From positions 1 to 64,000 of the forward strand of contig CAJJDP010000074.1 in assembly GCA_905182995.1 (NCBI GenBank): a DNA stretch of 64,000 nucleotides. The letters run 5' to 3'. The DNA is from Paramecium octaurelia. Taxonomy: Eukaryota; Ciliophora; Oligohymenophorea; Peniculida; Parameciidae. Of this stretch, positions 1 through 11,418 are shown one piece after another (the stretch's first letter is position 1; every line of letters starts with the position of its first letter). The position numbers and the translations under genes are program-made. Under the pieces are notes generated by a model that worked only from the letters and a program-made list of their open reading frames with translations, was not told the origin of the DNA and searched no databases.

Positions 1-222
1 AGAAAGAGGTATTTGATTTTCAGAAACTTAAGATATTTGCATGTTAATATATACTATTTCACTTTGTAGGAATATATTCATATTTGGGAGTGGCAATAAA
101 AAAGGGATTTGGGGATCTAGTAGCAGGCAGAACGAGTCAAGCAAAACAGTCGGGCTTCCACCCAGAAGGTCTTCCTGTAGGGACCGGGACTCGTTGCCTT
201 CTCGTTGATAAAAATTAGATGA
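1..222 (+). CDS. Possible 3' end of an ORF at the window edge
   Basis: One forward frame is open from the first base to a TGA at 220-222 and would encode about 73 residues ending in a basic tail (..LIKIR). The sequence resembles no family I recognise. A GT at position 9 and an AG at 67-68 could be intron borders, but the interval would be about 60 nt, longer than other introns here. The same bases form a strong inverted repeat (see next entry), so the open frame may be coincidental. In this base composition TGA-free frames of 70 codons occur by chance. Confidence 0.25.
98..205 (-). ncRNA. Candidate structured RNA (GC-rich island with long-range stem)
   Basis: Bases 126-138 and 188-198 are nearly perfect inverted repeats: the eight bases 131-138 (AACGAGTC) pair exactly with 188-195, extended by GGC/GCC. 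Between them, two further hairpins can be drawn (GGG..CCC near 154-165, and GGTC..GACC near 169-185), giving a three-way-junction shape. The patch is far richer in G+C than its surroundings. Read on the minus strand, six T (plus-strand A at 98-103) follow the stem, as in a polymerase III terminator. I could not match it to tRNA, 5S, snRNA, SRP or RNase P consensus. It could also be a short coding segment. Confidence 0.3.
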
Positions 223-1039
223 AGAAAAAATTTTGGCTAGTCATAATATATCTTAATGGTGAAGAGATATCAATATTGTAGAAAAGTAGTTAAAAAAGTA
301 ATGAAACATCCAATTATCATTCTAGCACAATAATATTGCTCAGAAATTTATGATATCAAACCTAAGTGCTTATTAAGACAGTGAAAATAACTGCTCAGAA
401 TTGATGATGTAAAAATATTCAAATAAGAATCTTTTCATATTATTCACAATAATTATAAATTGGACAATTTGAGATAAAATGATTTTATTGAATAAATAAA
501 TTATAGATAGTTTTCAGTTGATACCTATTCTTTTACTTTGAATTGATCTCAGAGATAGTCATATAGTAATAATTAAGTTAGGGCTAATACAATAATGAAT
601 AGGTGTTATTTATTATTAAAATTAAATTAGTTCCAATTCAACGAAAGGAGATCATAATTTTAAAGAAATGAAATTTATAATTGCTGGGAGGAAGTTTAGA
701 AGGTAAGTGTTAAAAAATAACAGTAAATTAGGTATTCAAATTATCTAGTCATCTGTAAAAGAAAACTAAACACCTAATTTTATCGACCATTCGTATTTCA
801 ACCTTTATGTAGAAATAAGTTAGTGTTTATAGAAATGGTATTTTTTTTCACTTAATATCTTCAAATTATTTAGAATAAAGTAGAATTATTTAAATCTTAA
901 AATTGGAGGTTAGAAATCTATTAGTTAGAGTTTTTCTACAATTTTAGTAAACCTCCAAATGTTATAATTTCATGATCAATAATAACCCACACTTTGAACA
1001 TTTTTAAGAATTTCTTAATGATTACTCTTTTCTCTATTA
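223..1039. other. AT-rich stretch, no gene seen
   Basis: No frame on either strand reads as convincing protein here. The sequence is AT-rich with short homopolymer runs and frequent TGA in all frames. Confidence 0.5.
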
Positions 1040-2090
1040 GAAAAGAGAATTTGCTTAATCAAATAATTTTATTAAAAATTCATCGTCAAAAACGATAAAG
1101 CCCAGGCAAGAAGAAACAACTCGTTTAATGAATATGAACAACAACATCACCACATTTGTTCTCAGAATTTGCTTATAACATTTTTTTAACTGAAAATTTA
1201 TTGCGAATGATGAACTTATGCTGTTCTGATCCTGTATCAACAAGACATTCAACTGGTAGAGGAGAACTGGTTAAATTATTAAAAATGAATTAGAGGATAA
1301 AGAAAATTAATACAAAGCAAAGACAACATAAATGAGACCAAAACGATTCATCATTATTTAAGGAGAGAAATGGAAGAGGAGATTAGATGAAAATTTGATC
1401 AATATATGAAAGAAGAATCTATTCTTTAAGAGAACATAACCCAAAATCCTACTCTGATTCAGCTCGGAGCTAGTAAAATAATTCATGATGCTAAAAAATA
1501 TGGCTCTAACTAAGAAACCTTAAGATTAAGAGAACACCTCCATTCATATATTGGATCTGAGGGGTTCAACATAATCTTTTTGAATTTATCTTGAACTTAT
1601 AAAAAGTTGACTATCATGTGTTAATGGGATTACCACCTACTGTTCTGAGGGATAGTATAGGAGGAGTTTATAGCTGTAGAAACCATAATAAGGATCAATG
1701 TGCAATTGTTTTCACATTGATAATAATAGAAACCAATCTTATTTTAAGAAGCAATTGCATAAATGTACAAGAAGGATACAGTGTATGAAGATTTAAGAAT
1801 ATCAATTTCCTTTAATGACGTTGCAGAACCATGTCTATCAACTGAAATTGATAATGTGATCTCACTTGAAGTAGAACCATTTTTAAGAGATTTTGAAAAG
1901 GTTAGAGAGAGACCATGACTTAGAAATGGCTGTAGATACTGGTAGGAACACTTAAGGATAATACAGCTTTTGGTTATTTATTTAAAAGGTTCACAGTTTC
2001 TTGATGATCTAACTGTCTTATGCTTCTATAGTATTTAACTTAATGATATATATCTATTCCTCATAAAAATTATTTTATGAGCTTTATAAT
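1040..2090 (+). pseudogene. Decayed protein-coding gene, family unknown
   Basis: Several forward segments look like protein but are split by TGA and frame changes. The clearest runs from about 1325 to 1588 and reads as a charged polypeptide (e.g. GASKIIHDAKKYGSNQET) with one in-frame TGA. Another, about 1752-2090, contains VYEDLRISISFNDVAEP and further in-frame TGA codons. Removing GT..AG segments of normal length does not make one continuous frame, so a broken gene is more likely than an intron-rich one. No family is recognisable, and both edges are approximate. Confidence 0.45.
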
Positions 2091-3776
2091 TCTTTAATTG
2101 ATTTTATTAAGTATTTAATTAAATTGTCCGATAGACGGCAGAAATAATCTGAAGTTATGAAATCATAAGATATTCGCAATTTAATAAATTCCTAGTTATG
2201 AATTGAGAATTTTCATTTTTTAAGGTAATTAGATGAATTACTAAGAATACATATTCTCTCTGTATAGCGAAATTGACTTTAATTTGCTAAATTTTCTTAC
2301 TAATCTTTCGCTGATGTAAATAAATGTATCTTTTTGGTTAATAGGATTTGTTATAATTAAAATTGAACATGTATTATGAAAATTTAAGCATATCTAGGAA
2401 TTTAGAAATTCATGAATCTATAATTTATTAAGCAAACTAACTTATACAAACTTTGTTTGGATCGTAAAGCTTATATGCTTACAGATTAAAATCTAAGATT
2501 GTTTTTTTGAAATTTCCAGCTTTTGGCTTAAACTAAAATAACTAATCAATCAAAATTTCTCTTGAATATTTATTGTTCAATCATAGTGCTATAAATTGTT
2601 CAGCTTACACAAGAGGATTTGAATAATAACACTTATGATTATTTTAAAATTGCTCCACTGTTGTGTTATCACAGGTGTATTTAGACTAAATCAAAAAATA
2701 ATCAAAAATATTGAGCTCAAATTAATGTGCTCAATATTTACCAGCTTTCTTTACAATTATTTCAATATATATAGCTGGTTGATAAAAAGAATAATCTATT
2801 ACATCTTATTTATATTTCTAGTGGAGGTTATATTTTTGATGCTTTTCTAAATAGTAAAGTATTTATCCACAAGTTGTAAGATATAAGTTAAGACTTTTAA
2901 CAGGTTTTTTTGTCCTTTAAATCAAGTTTTCATTCTGTTCAATTGATTAGCCTATTAAAATGAAAGTTGAAAAGGATTATGAGATTTGATCAATTGGGCT
3001 TGCTTTCATTTAATTTTTTGGTAAAATAGTATTTACCATTTTATATTCTACAATATCAATTGAATTACACTATTTTGGCTTTTCTTAAAGTACTACATTC
3101 AGCTCAAAAGAATATTTACTTGGATTATTTCCCATATTGATTCTCTCATATATAGCTTATAATCAAAATAATTAATTCTAAAAATTTGTGTAAATATTGT
3201 AGATAGCTTATTGAAATTGTAAGGATTGTCCTTCCTGAATAATTTCAAAATATCTTATTATAGAAATGCATATCAATAAATCATTCTTAACAAAATTAAT
3301 TAAAAACTTAGAATTTGTAATTTAAGTTTCCTTAGTTCATGATGTTAGAATAGATGAAAATTTTATTTATATACAAAAAAATGTACTGGCTGTAGGTAAC
3401 TGAATTGCGACAATAACGAGTTTTAAAAGAACTAGAGTTCATAAATAAAATTTAAATAGCATGAAAAATTGCACTTTATAATATGTGTGATTGAAGAATT
3501 TAAAACAAAATCAAAATTGTCCTGTTGTCGTGAAGAAAATAATAATAAATTTAAAAATGGAAAAATGTTTGCATTAGTGGTTAGTAAAGATATTAAAAAC
3601 AAAAACTTAGTTGATAGATATATATACTAATATGCTTGTATAAACCAAAACCAATAAAATAGAAAACAATTTATCTAAAAGTCTATAAGAACTGTTTTTT
3701 TCAGGATTTTACTTCATTTGGTAGAATGAAAAATAGATAATAAACAAAACTAATAATTAATAAATTTATATTCTAT
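2091..3776. other. Mostly non-coding; possible gene remnants on the plus strand
   Basis: No intact gene is visible. A forward frame of about 100 codons (2635-2935) is very hydrophobic, and another at about 3250-3410 (e.g. VSLVHDVRIDENFIYI) looks protein-like. They lie in different frames and are separated by TGA codons. They could be relics of a membrane protein like the neighbouring minus-strand gene, or chance open frames. The interval ends at the stop codon of that gene. Confidence 0.3.
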
Positions 3777-6700
3777 TCATATAAATAATTGATTTCTAGC
3801 ACATTATGGCTTTTTTCTTTTGTATAACTTTTTCCATGTTTAATATATATCCTTGATGATGAAAATTAATTGCACATTTACACCTGAAGATAGAATGACT
3901 ATATGAATCCATCCCAATATTATTTTTTTCTCTTCATTAAAATATTCTTTACACTCTGAGATATATAAGTATGAACTAAGCATAAAAATCATTACTGATA
4001 TCTCAACTACCATTTAAACAATATAATTCTTTTTACTTTATATATGCCTATAAATAAATAGAAATTTAATTTATAAGACATTTGTAAAGAAGAGTAATCC
4101 TAATTATAATATTTGAGAACTTTAAACATTAATCAAGAAGAATTAAAAAAAGAATTATCTTCCGAAACTTAAAATTGCAAATCTTTCCCTCTTTTACAAT
4201 TTTTATTTCAATTTGAAACAATCTATAAATATGGTAAAATAAAGAATAAGAATAATGCTTGCCAAAATAAGTTGCACAATATCTAAATAATTATTAGTTT
4301 AAATGTTTCGTGTATACAATAATATTTTAAATGCCATATCCCAACCATTTAAAATTACAGCTTTTTATAAACCTTAGAAAGACAAAAATTTTTTCAAATT
4401 AAGCAAATCTTTGCAAATGTTATAGAAGGTTTCTTCACACTTCAAAATTAGTTTTGGACTTATGTATAAGGACAAAGATGAGGCATAGTAAAAGTTCCTA
4501 GAACAAAATATCTACTTGTATATAACTTTTTTAATTAATTGGTACAACAAAATAAGGAATAGAATTATAAAGCATTACAATATTTAGCATGAAAGATTGA
4601 TTATCAAGCTTGAGTTATATTTGTAAACATCAAATTTTCCCTCAGAATATGGTTATTAATTTTACTAAACCTCAATGAACTAAAATATATATGAAAAATT
4701 TATAAAATCTAATAAAGGTTGAATAGTTATCAAATCATTAAGAGTAAAATAAATCTCTAAATTTTCTGGAAATTATAGGTTAATGTATCTCAGATATTGC
4801 TAGGATTATAGGATTGCCAATATTTCAATAAATAAATCCCCACTTCCTAATAGTAGATTTAAACAGGTAATCCCTGACAAACCATAAATTAAATAAATAT
4901 TTAAACTCCTCAACCTATATGAATACTCCTTCTAAGTTTCATCAAGATATTTTGGATATTATAAAGTTATTGATTTTTTAAAGTCATCCAAAACAGCATT
5001 ATCTATATTAGCAACTGTCTAATTTACTAAAATTGTTAAAATAGGTCTAAATTCAAGTAATTGATGTACTTCTATTTCTGCGACGTATTCTCCAAAACTC
5101 ACATATGATCCAACATCCTAGTGGATATATAAACTGTTATTCCAATCCTTCATGTCTACATTTGATAATTTAAAATTTATTGTTTTTGATAAAGGCTAAT
5201 TTGTGTATATTTTTACTTATTGATTAAATTAGATGCTTATGTATTATTTATTAAAAGTCATATTGAGATAAGTAATGACCAATTTTGGAGCTTTGACTAA
5301 TATACATTAGCTAGGAGAATCCCTTATCATCGTAGTACATATCCAATTTTATTCAATCATGCAATCCTTGCATCCATCTGCTTCTTCATAATTTCCATCA
5401 TCGCATTCCTCTTATTTCTAAAGCAATCCATCTCCACAATTTAATTAGAATTGGCATTAATTTGAATTTAGTAATTTGTATTGATCATAGCACACTAAAC
5501 AAGTACCTTAGTAGCATTCAGAGCAATTTTCTGGACATGAATAAGAATACTTGCAATTGAAGCAACCATCAAATTAGATTGTATTTCCATCATCACAATC
5601 CTCTTCTTTTGTGACTATTTAATCACCACAAACAGAAAGGCACCTACTATTAACAATTTGGTATCCATCTTCACATTGTAAAATACATTAACCTTAATGG
5701 CAATTTTTGCAATCTTCAGAGCATTAAAACTTACATTCAAAGCAACCATCATAAGGTTGTATATTTCCATCATCACATTCTTCATATTACTAGAGAATAA
5801 ATTTATCTCCGCAAATAGGGAAACATGCATTTTCTATCAGTGAATATCCTATTTCGCACACCAAGCACATTGAAAGTAGCTAATTTTTGCAATTAGCTAT
5901 TAATATAAATCTGCAATCCTAACAATTATCCCATTCTCCATTATCTGTCAGATCACATTATTCAGCCGAATAAGGAACTACATTGCTATCTCCACATAAA
6001 GGAACACAATTAAAATCAGAATTTAGATGAAATCCAAAAATGCATTTTAAACAAATTCCGAATTCGCAAGTTTTGCAAAAGTTTAAACATGAATATTTAC
6101 ATTAATAGCAAGAATCATTAGATATTTGATTAGCATCATCACATTCTTCTTAACCTTGAATAATTCCGTCACCACAAATGGAATGACAATTTTCAAGAAA
6201 TTAATCTTAAATCCAGCCTATTTCACAATTCAAACATATATCATCTATTTATTCTAAACAGCCTTCATTAAATTTATTTACTATTATTTTTTATTAAATT
6301 TAGAATAGTCCTAAAGAAGAATATTAATCTTCATCAGCATAAACTGGATGACAACTTTCATGAAATTAATCTTAAATCCAACCTTTTTAACAAATCAAGC
6401 ATATATTATTAATTTATTCTAAACAACCTTCATTAAATTCGCTTACTATTAATTCTGATTAAAGTTAGAATAGTACTAAGGAAGAATATTAATTTTCATC
6501 AGCATAAACTGAATGACAATTTTCATGAAATTAATCTTAAATCCAACCTTTTTAACAAATCAAGCATATATTATCGACTTATTCTAAACAGCCTTCATTA
6601 AATCTACTTAATATTACTTCTGATTTCAACTAAAATGCTCCTACAGAGGATGATTAATCTTCATAAATTATATGACAATTCTCAAGAAATTAATCTTAAA

Positions 6701-8186
6701 TCCAACCTGCTTAGCAAATCAAGCATATATTATCTATTTATTCTAAACAGCCTTCATTAAATCTACTTACTAATATTTCTGTTTAAGTCTAAACTACTCC
6801 TATATAGGAATATTAATCTTCATAAATTAAATGACACTTTTCATGAAATTAATCTTAAATCCAACCTACTTAGCAAACCAAACACATATTATCAATTTAT
6901 TCTAAACAACCTTCATTAAATTTACTTACTATTTCTGATTAAGTCTAAACTACTCCTATATAGGTATATTAATCTTCATAAATGGGTTGACATTTTTCAT
7001 GAAATTAATCTTAAATCCAACCTATTTAGCAAATCAAGCATATATTATCAATTTATTCTAAACAGCCTTCATTAAATTTACTAACTATTATTTGTGATTC
7101 TGATTAGAATAATCCTTATGAGGAATATTAATCTTCATATACTGGATGACACTTCTTAAGATATTAATTATAAATCCAGCCCTCTAAGCAAATTAAGCAT
7201 TTATCTTCAATTTGCTCTAAACAACCTTCATTCAATTTGTTAACCGTAATTTTTTCTTGTAAAGTGTAAAATATTTCAAAATCTCTTATAAAACTATAAT
7301 CAGAGGATGGGGAAGTTTTAAAATTCAGGAATAATATTGGATCATAATGATTTTCAATTAATAGTTCTACTGGTTAATAATAAGAATTTAAAGTTGTTTT
7401 GCCATATAAATAGTCTACAATGATGGTCTTGTCATCAGCTTTTACAAACCTTATTAATAAATCTGAATGAGGAGGTAGTTCAGTAGAATATTGAATTTCT
7501 TAATATTTCAATAATTGGCATTATCCACAATAGTAATCATTTTAGTACGATGGTCCAAACGTCCATCCATCAAAACTTGTCAATGATTTCTAAATAAATG
7601 AATATTAATGCAGTTTCCATTTTAAGCAAAATATTTGATAATTCTCTATGCATCCATCACAATCGTACTAGCACTTTATAGTATTTAAACTTAATGATAT
7701 TAACCCTGATCCATTGAAGGTGTTAACAAACATCCAAAAGGTTCTTCTGTTATGTTAAATAGTTAAGGATATTGTCTAGATGTATTCTTATTGTGAATAT
7801 CCACAAATTTAATTTTATGAGGAAATTGATGACTCAAAAACGGGTCTTCCTTTATAGTCTAATTAAAAGACAGGAGTAGAAGAGTCTTAATCAATCCTAA
7901 ATAAATTATTAATGTCGTTACTTTAAAATAACACAATCCACTCTAATATGAGAATGATCTTCTAGTACGTCAAATATTTTGCTAACAACAACAGTACCAC
8001 CGTAATTAGATGACCCAAAATATTGAATCCCTCCACAAGAAGTGATAATGGCATTACCTCCCAAATCTTCCCATCCTAAAATATCAATTATTAGAAATTA
8101 CCATCTCTTAAGTTAGAACTTGCATTAAACTAATAAATCAGAGTTTGATGAGATGTGTAAATTAAAACAATGAATAATCTCAACAT
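3777..8186 (-). CDS. Large cysteine-rich repeat membrane protein
   Basis: With two introns of 26 and 25 nt near the start, the minus strand gives a 1,452-residue protein. It begins with a short hydrophobic segment (MLRLFIVLIYT), a likely signal peptide. The N-terminal third contains a sugar-binding-like extracellular region. Next come seven tandem copies of a roughly 53-residue unit (core NEGCLEQIDNICLIC), then furin/growth-factor-receptor-type cysteine motifs (ECDDGN..DGC..C). The last 450 residues hold several hydrophobic helices, so the C-terminus is membrane-embedded. This layout is known for large surface or sensory-like proteins expanded in ciliates; no ligand or function can be assigned. 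The C-terminal half lies in a region that looks intergenic under the standard code. The stop is TGA at 3777-3779. Confidence 0.8.
6170..7290 (-). repeat. Seven in-frame tandem repeats of ~155-166 bp
   Basis: A recurring plus-strand block (e.g. GAAATTAATCTTAAATCCA) occurs near 6195, 6362, 6525, 6683, 6845, 7000 and 7158. The spacings are 155-166 bp, all inside the large cysteine-rich gene. Each unit encodes the same cysteine pattern. Spacer lengths vary by whole codons, as expected for coding repeats that expand and contract. Confidence 0.8.
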
Positions 8187-8699
8187 AATTTCAATTATAA
8201 AATATAATGTAATGTAATAATTAATATAAATAATACAAATATTTAAGATTGAATCTGGAATGAAATAAAATTTAATGAACTTAATTGAAATTAAATTTAA
8301 GACTTTAAGAGCATTTTACTATTAAACTTTAATAATGGAGACCGTTATCTATTATTCTCTTATATTTCTATTTTGGCAATCCTATTGAGAAGCCCTCGCC
8401 TTGAGCAAATTCGATAAGAATATAATATATGGATTTTTATTATGAATCATTTTGTTAAATCTTCTTACAGGCATTTTTAATCATATAAAATTCTAAACTA
8501 TTTAATAAACACAAATTATACCATTTTATGAAATAACCTTTTATTATTTCTATAAAAATCAATAATTAAAATCTTAGTGATTAAAAACTGTAATAAAGAT
8601 TATAGATAGCATATTTTATATAGGAAATCTATAAATATTATCTTGGCTTGGATTGTAAAGAAAACGAAAAGGATTAGTTTTTATTTTGCTAAAAGGGAC
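8187..8699. other. Intergenic, nothing recognised
   Basis: Very AT-rich DNA upstream of the cysteine-rich gene. It presumably holds that gene's promoter, but no specific site can be named. Confidence 0.4.
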
Positions 8700-11330
8700 C
8701 ATTTTAAGTGCTAAAAACTTAGATTATTAATGATTAATATAAATTCTTTAATTAAACGTTTTGAATTTATTCTTTGACTCTAATAAAATTAATCTATTAT
8801 TTCTGTTTCAAATGAGATCTCTTCTGTATTGCTGATAATAGTTAAGAAAGATAATCTTCATGACGTTTCTAATATAACAAAACCTTTTCAGGTTATTTCA
8901 CTAAATTTGAAAAATAATTTTCCTAATTTTGTTTAATGCTATCCTTTAAACATATAGAACAAAACGAAAATATTAATTTCTTATATTTTTCATTATAAAA
9001 TTAATTCTTATTTAGTAAACGGAAGCCATTATTTTCAGCTTTCGTTTAAGATGATTATCAATTCTATTTTCCTAAAATTCTTTTCTCTTTATCTTATACA
9101 AGGCCATAGAAATTTTTCCAGAATCTGTAATTACTAATTACTCATATTTTTTTTAAAACATAGCGAAACTATTTCGAATGTTCCAACAAAAGATAATTAC
9201 ATAATTGGTTAAAGGTATTTATAATAAACATTCTTCAATTAAAAACTTGAAAAAATTACAACCATTTTATCTCCATCTTATTGATTAGGACAATATATAT
9301 AGCATCATCAATCAAATCAAAGAAGCTATACTCATTAATTATTATTTTTAATCGTCTCTAATATTATTAGTTCTCTTCATTATTAATTTAGTTGTCACCC
9401 CAAAATAATTTTCTCCTTTTTCAATTTGGTTAAAATCGCCTTAAATTTATTTTAATATAATTACAAGTTATGAGGAAATTGAAGGAAGAAGAAATTATTC
9501 TAATTAATATTATTTCTATTGTTTTATCTCATTTTAAGTTCTGCTATTTTGACTGTTATATTGACCCAAATCAATCAAATAATTCTAAATATAGTCTTAA
9601 TTAAAAAGCAGCATAACTTTTCTTTGTTTTAAACTTAACTTCCTTTGCAAGTTATTATTTTCGACAATAGTTTTTACTTTCAATTTAAGCTTATAGGTTT
9701 TCATTCTATAAATTCTAAATTAGAAAAGCAGGCTCATTCCCTTATCAAATTGTGAATAAATAGATATACTGCCTTTTAGGGGAGAAATCAAAACAAATAA
9801 AAGAGAAGCCATCTTGATTGATTAAGCATGCAATTTTAACATTATAATATTAACTATAGGTCAAATCTTGTATTATCAAATATGCATAAATATATAAAAT
9901 AAGGTTTAAGCAAAAAGATGAAAGTCTTAAAATTATATAATCTCAATTCTCATTAACCATTTTATCTAAGAAAGAATAGGAATAAGGTTTAAGAGGATCA
10001 CTTTATACAATAAATGATAAATTCTTCTTAACTTTATTTCAATGTTATTAAAATATAATCTATGTTAATCCTATCAAATCCCCTTTGATTAAACTTAAAT
10101 AATAATTTAAAGATTTAATATGAAATACTGATTGATTCATTTGATAAATTTATGAATTCCTGTTTATTAAAGTTATGCTTTGAAATCATTTTATAGCAAT
10201 TAATGTGAATTGAGTTCCAAAAATTATTTTTTCTCTTATTCTGTTAGATTATGGGAATTTTTGCATTTATCAACTAATTGTTAGATGAATAACTGCTGCT
10301 TTTTACTATGTTTTACTAAACTTTCATAGTCAAGAAGCACAATGTCTACAACCTTTAAAACTTTCTTTATTGCTTCTTCTGATTTCATTTAATTCTCCAG
10401 CAATTAGTATTTCTAATTTTTAAATAAAAAATACAGTTTCTTATAAAGAATTAATTAATTTCTATTGTATAACATTTGATTTATCTTTTGATTCCACATT
10501 TTCCTATTTTTATTGGATATTTGATGTTGGATTTAAGGCAATTTAAATTGATTATTAAATTTCTTCTGGGGATTCAATCAGACTATTTCCTTCTTCGTTT
10601 TAACTTCCTTCCTCATCTTGAATTTAATTTTATGAAACATTTTATGAATTCGAATTTTCATTTTATGAATTCTAAGATTGTGATCTTTTTTCCTTTTCTT
10701 TTTCTTAATGCAGATTTGATTTGTCTTTAGATTCAAATAAATCCACACATGTTTGTACAAAGAAGACAGCATCAATTGAGTTTGTCAAGATTTTATCATA
10801 CACTTTAGTTTTGGAATTCACTTCTTTAACTCTAGCTCCAATTTAAGATATAGATTCAGCTCCTAAAAACCGAGTTGTCAAAGTTGACCAATCATCTAGG
10901 CTTAACTACTTTATATACCAAATTTCAAATTCAGTCCATCAAGCATTTGAGTTCTAGAATTGTATGAAAAATTAGTGATGATTGTCTTTCTTAGTTTAAT
11001 ATAGAAAGAAATTGATGAGTTTGATTTTTTTAATTGAAAATATCTCTTGATGTATGAAAGGTCTTATGAATTATTTGATTTTTTCATATAGCTGTATAAC
11101 AAGATGGTTACAAATGATTTCATTTTACTTGTTACACCACTTTGGATATGAAATTTTTATTGCTAAATATTTACTATTCTATACTGAATAATGAAGTAAT
11201 AATTGTTCAATAGGTAGCTAACTTGTTTTCATTAATTCAAGTATTTCTAGAAAATACCCCATGATATTGACATCTTTCATAAGATTGACATCCTTTTATT
11301 TTGAAGTAATTTCATACCTTTTCATACTAT
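8700..11330 (-). pseudogene. Decayed hybrid histidine kinase (kinase plus receiver)
   Basis: On the minus strand, about 9728-9785 encodes a segment like the end of the histidine-kinase ATPase domain (PLKGSISIYSQFDKGMS). It is followed by about 150 well-formed residues. Near 9290-9335 a receiver-like start appears (DLIDDAIYIVLINKM), where response regulators carry paired acidic residues before a hydrophobic strand. Another receiver-like strand (LKIMASVY) lies near 9010-9045. These pieces sit in different frames and are interrupted by TGA. Upstream (10.1-11.3 kb) protein-like stretches continue, but no clear phosphohistidine box was found. Paramecium has large families of such kinases, which supports the call. 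The borders are approximate, and it could be an unrelated relic. Confidence 0.4.
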
Positions 11331-11418
11331 GGATCAATAAGATTAGGAATTTTTTCTTTCAATTTGCTTATAAACTTAGCGTCATCATCGATTTCCATAT
11401 TATTAAATAATTGAATTA

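Noticed and set aside
9090-9560. About 155-codon plus-strand frame that reads as a membrane protein
   Set aside because: The minus strand at the same place continues the histidine-kinase-like segments; the plus frame has no start codon and no known family.
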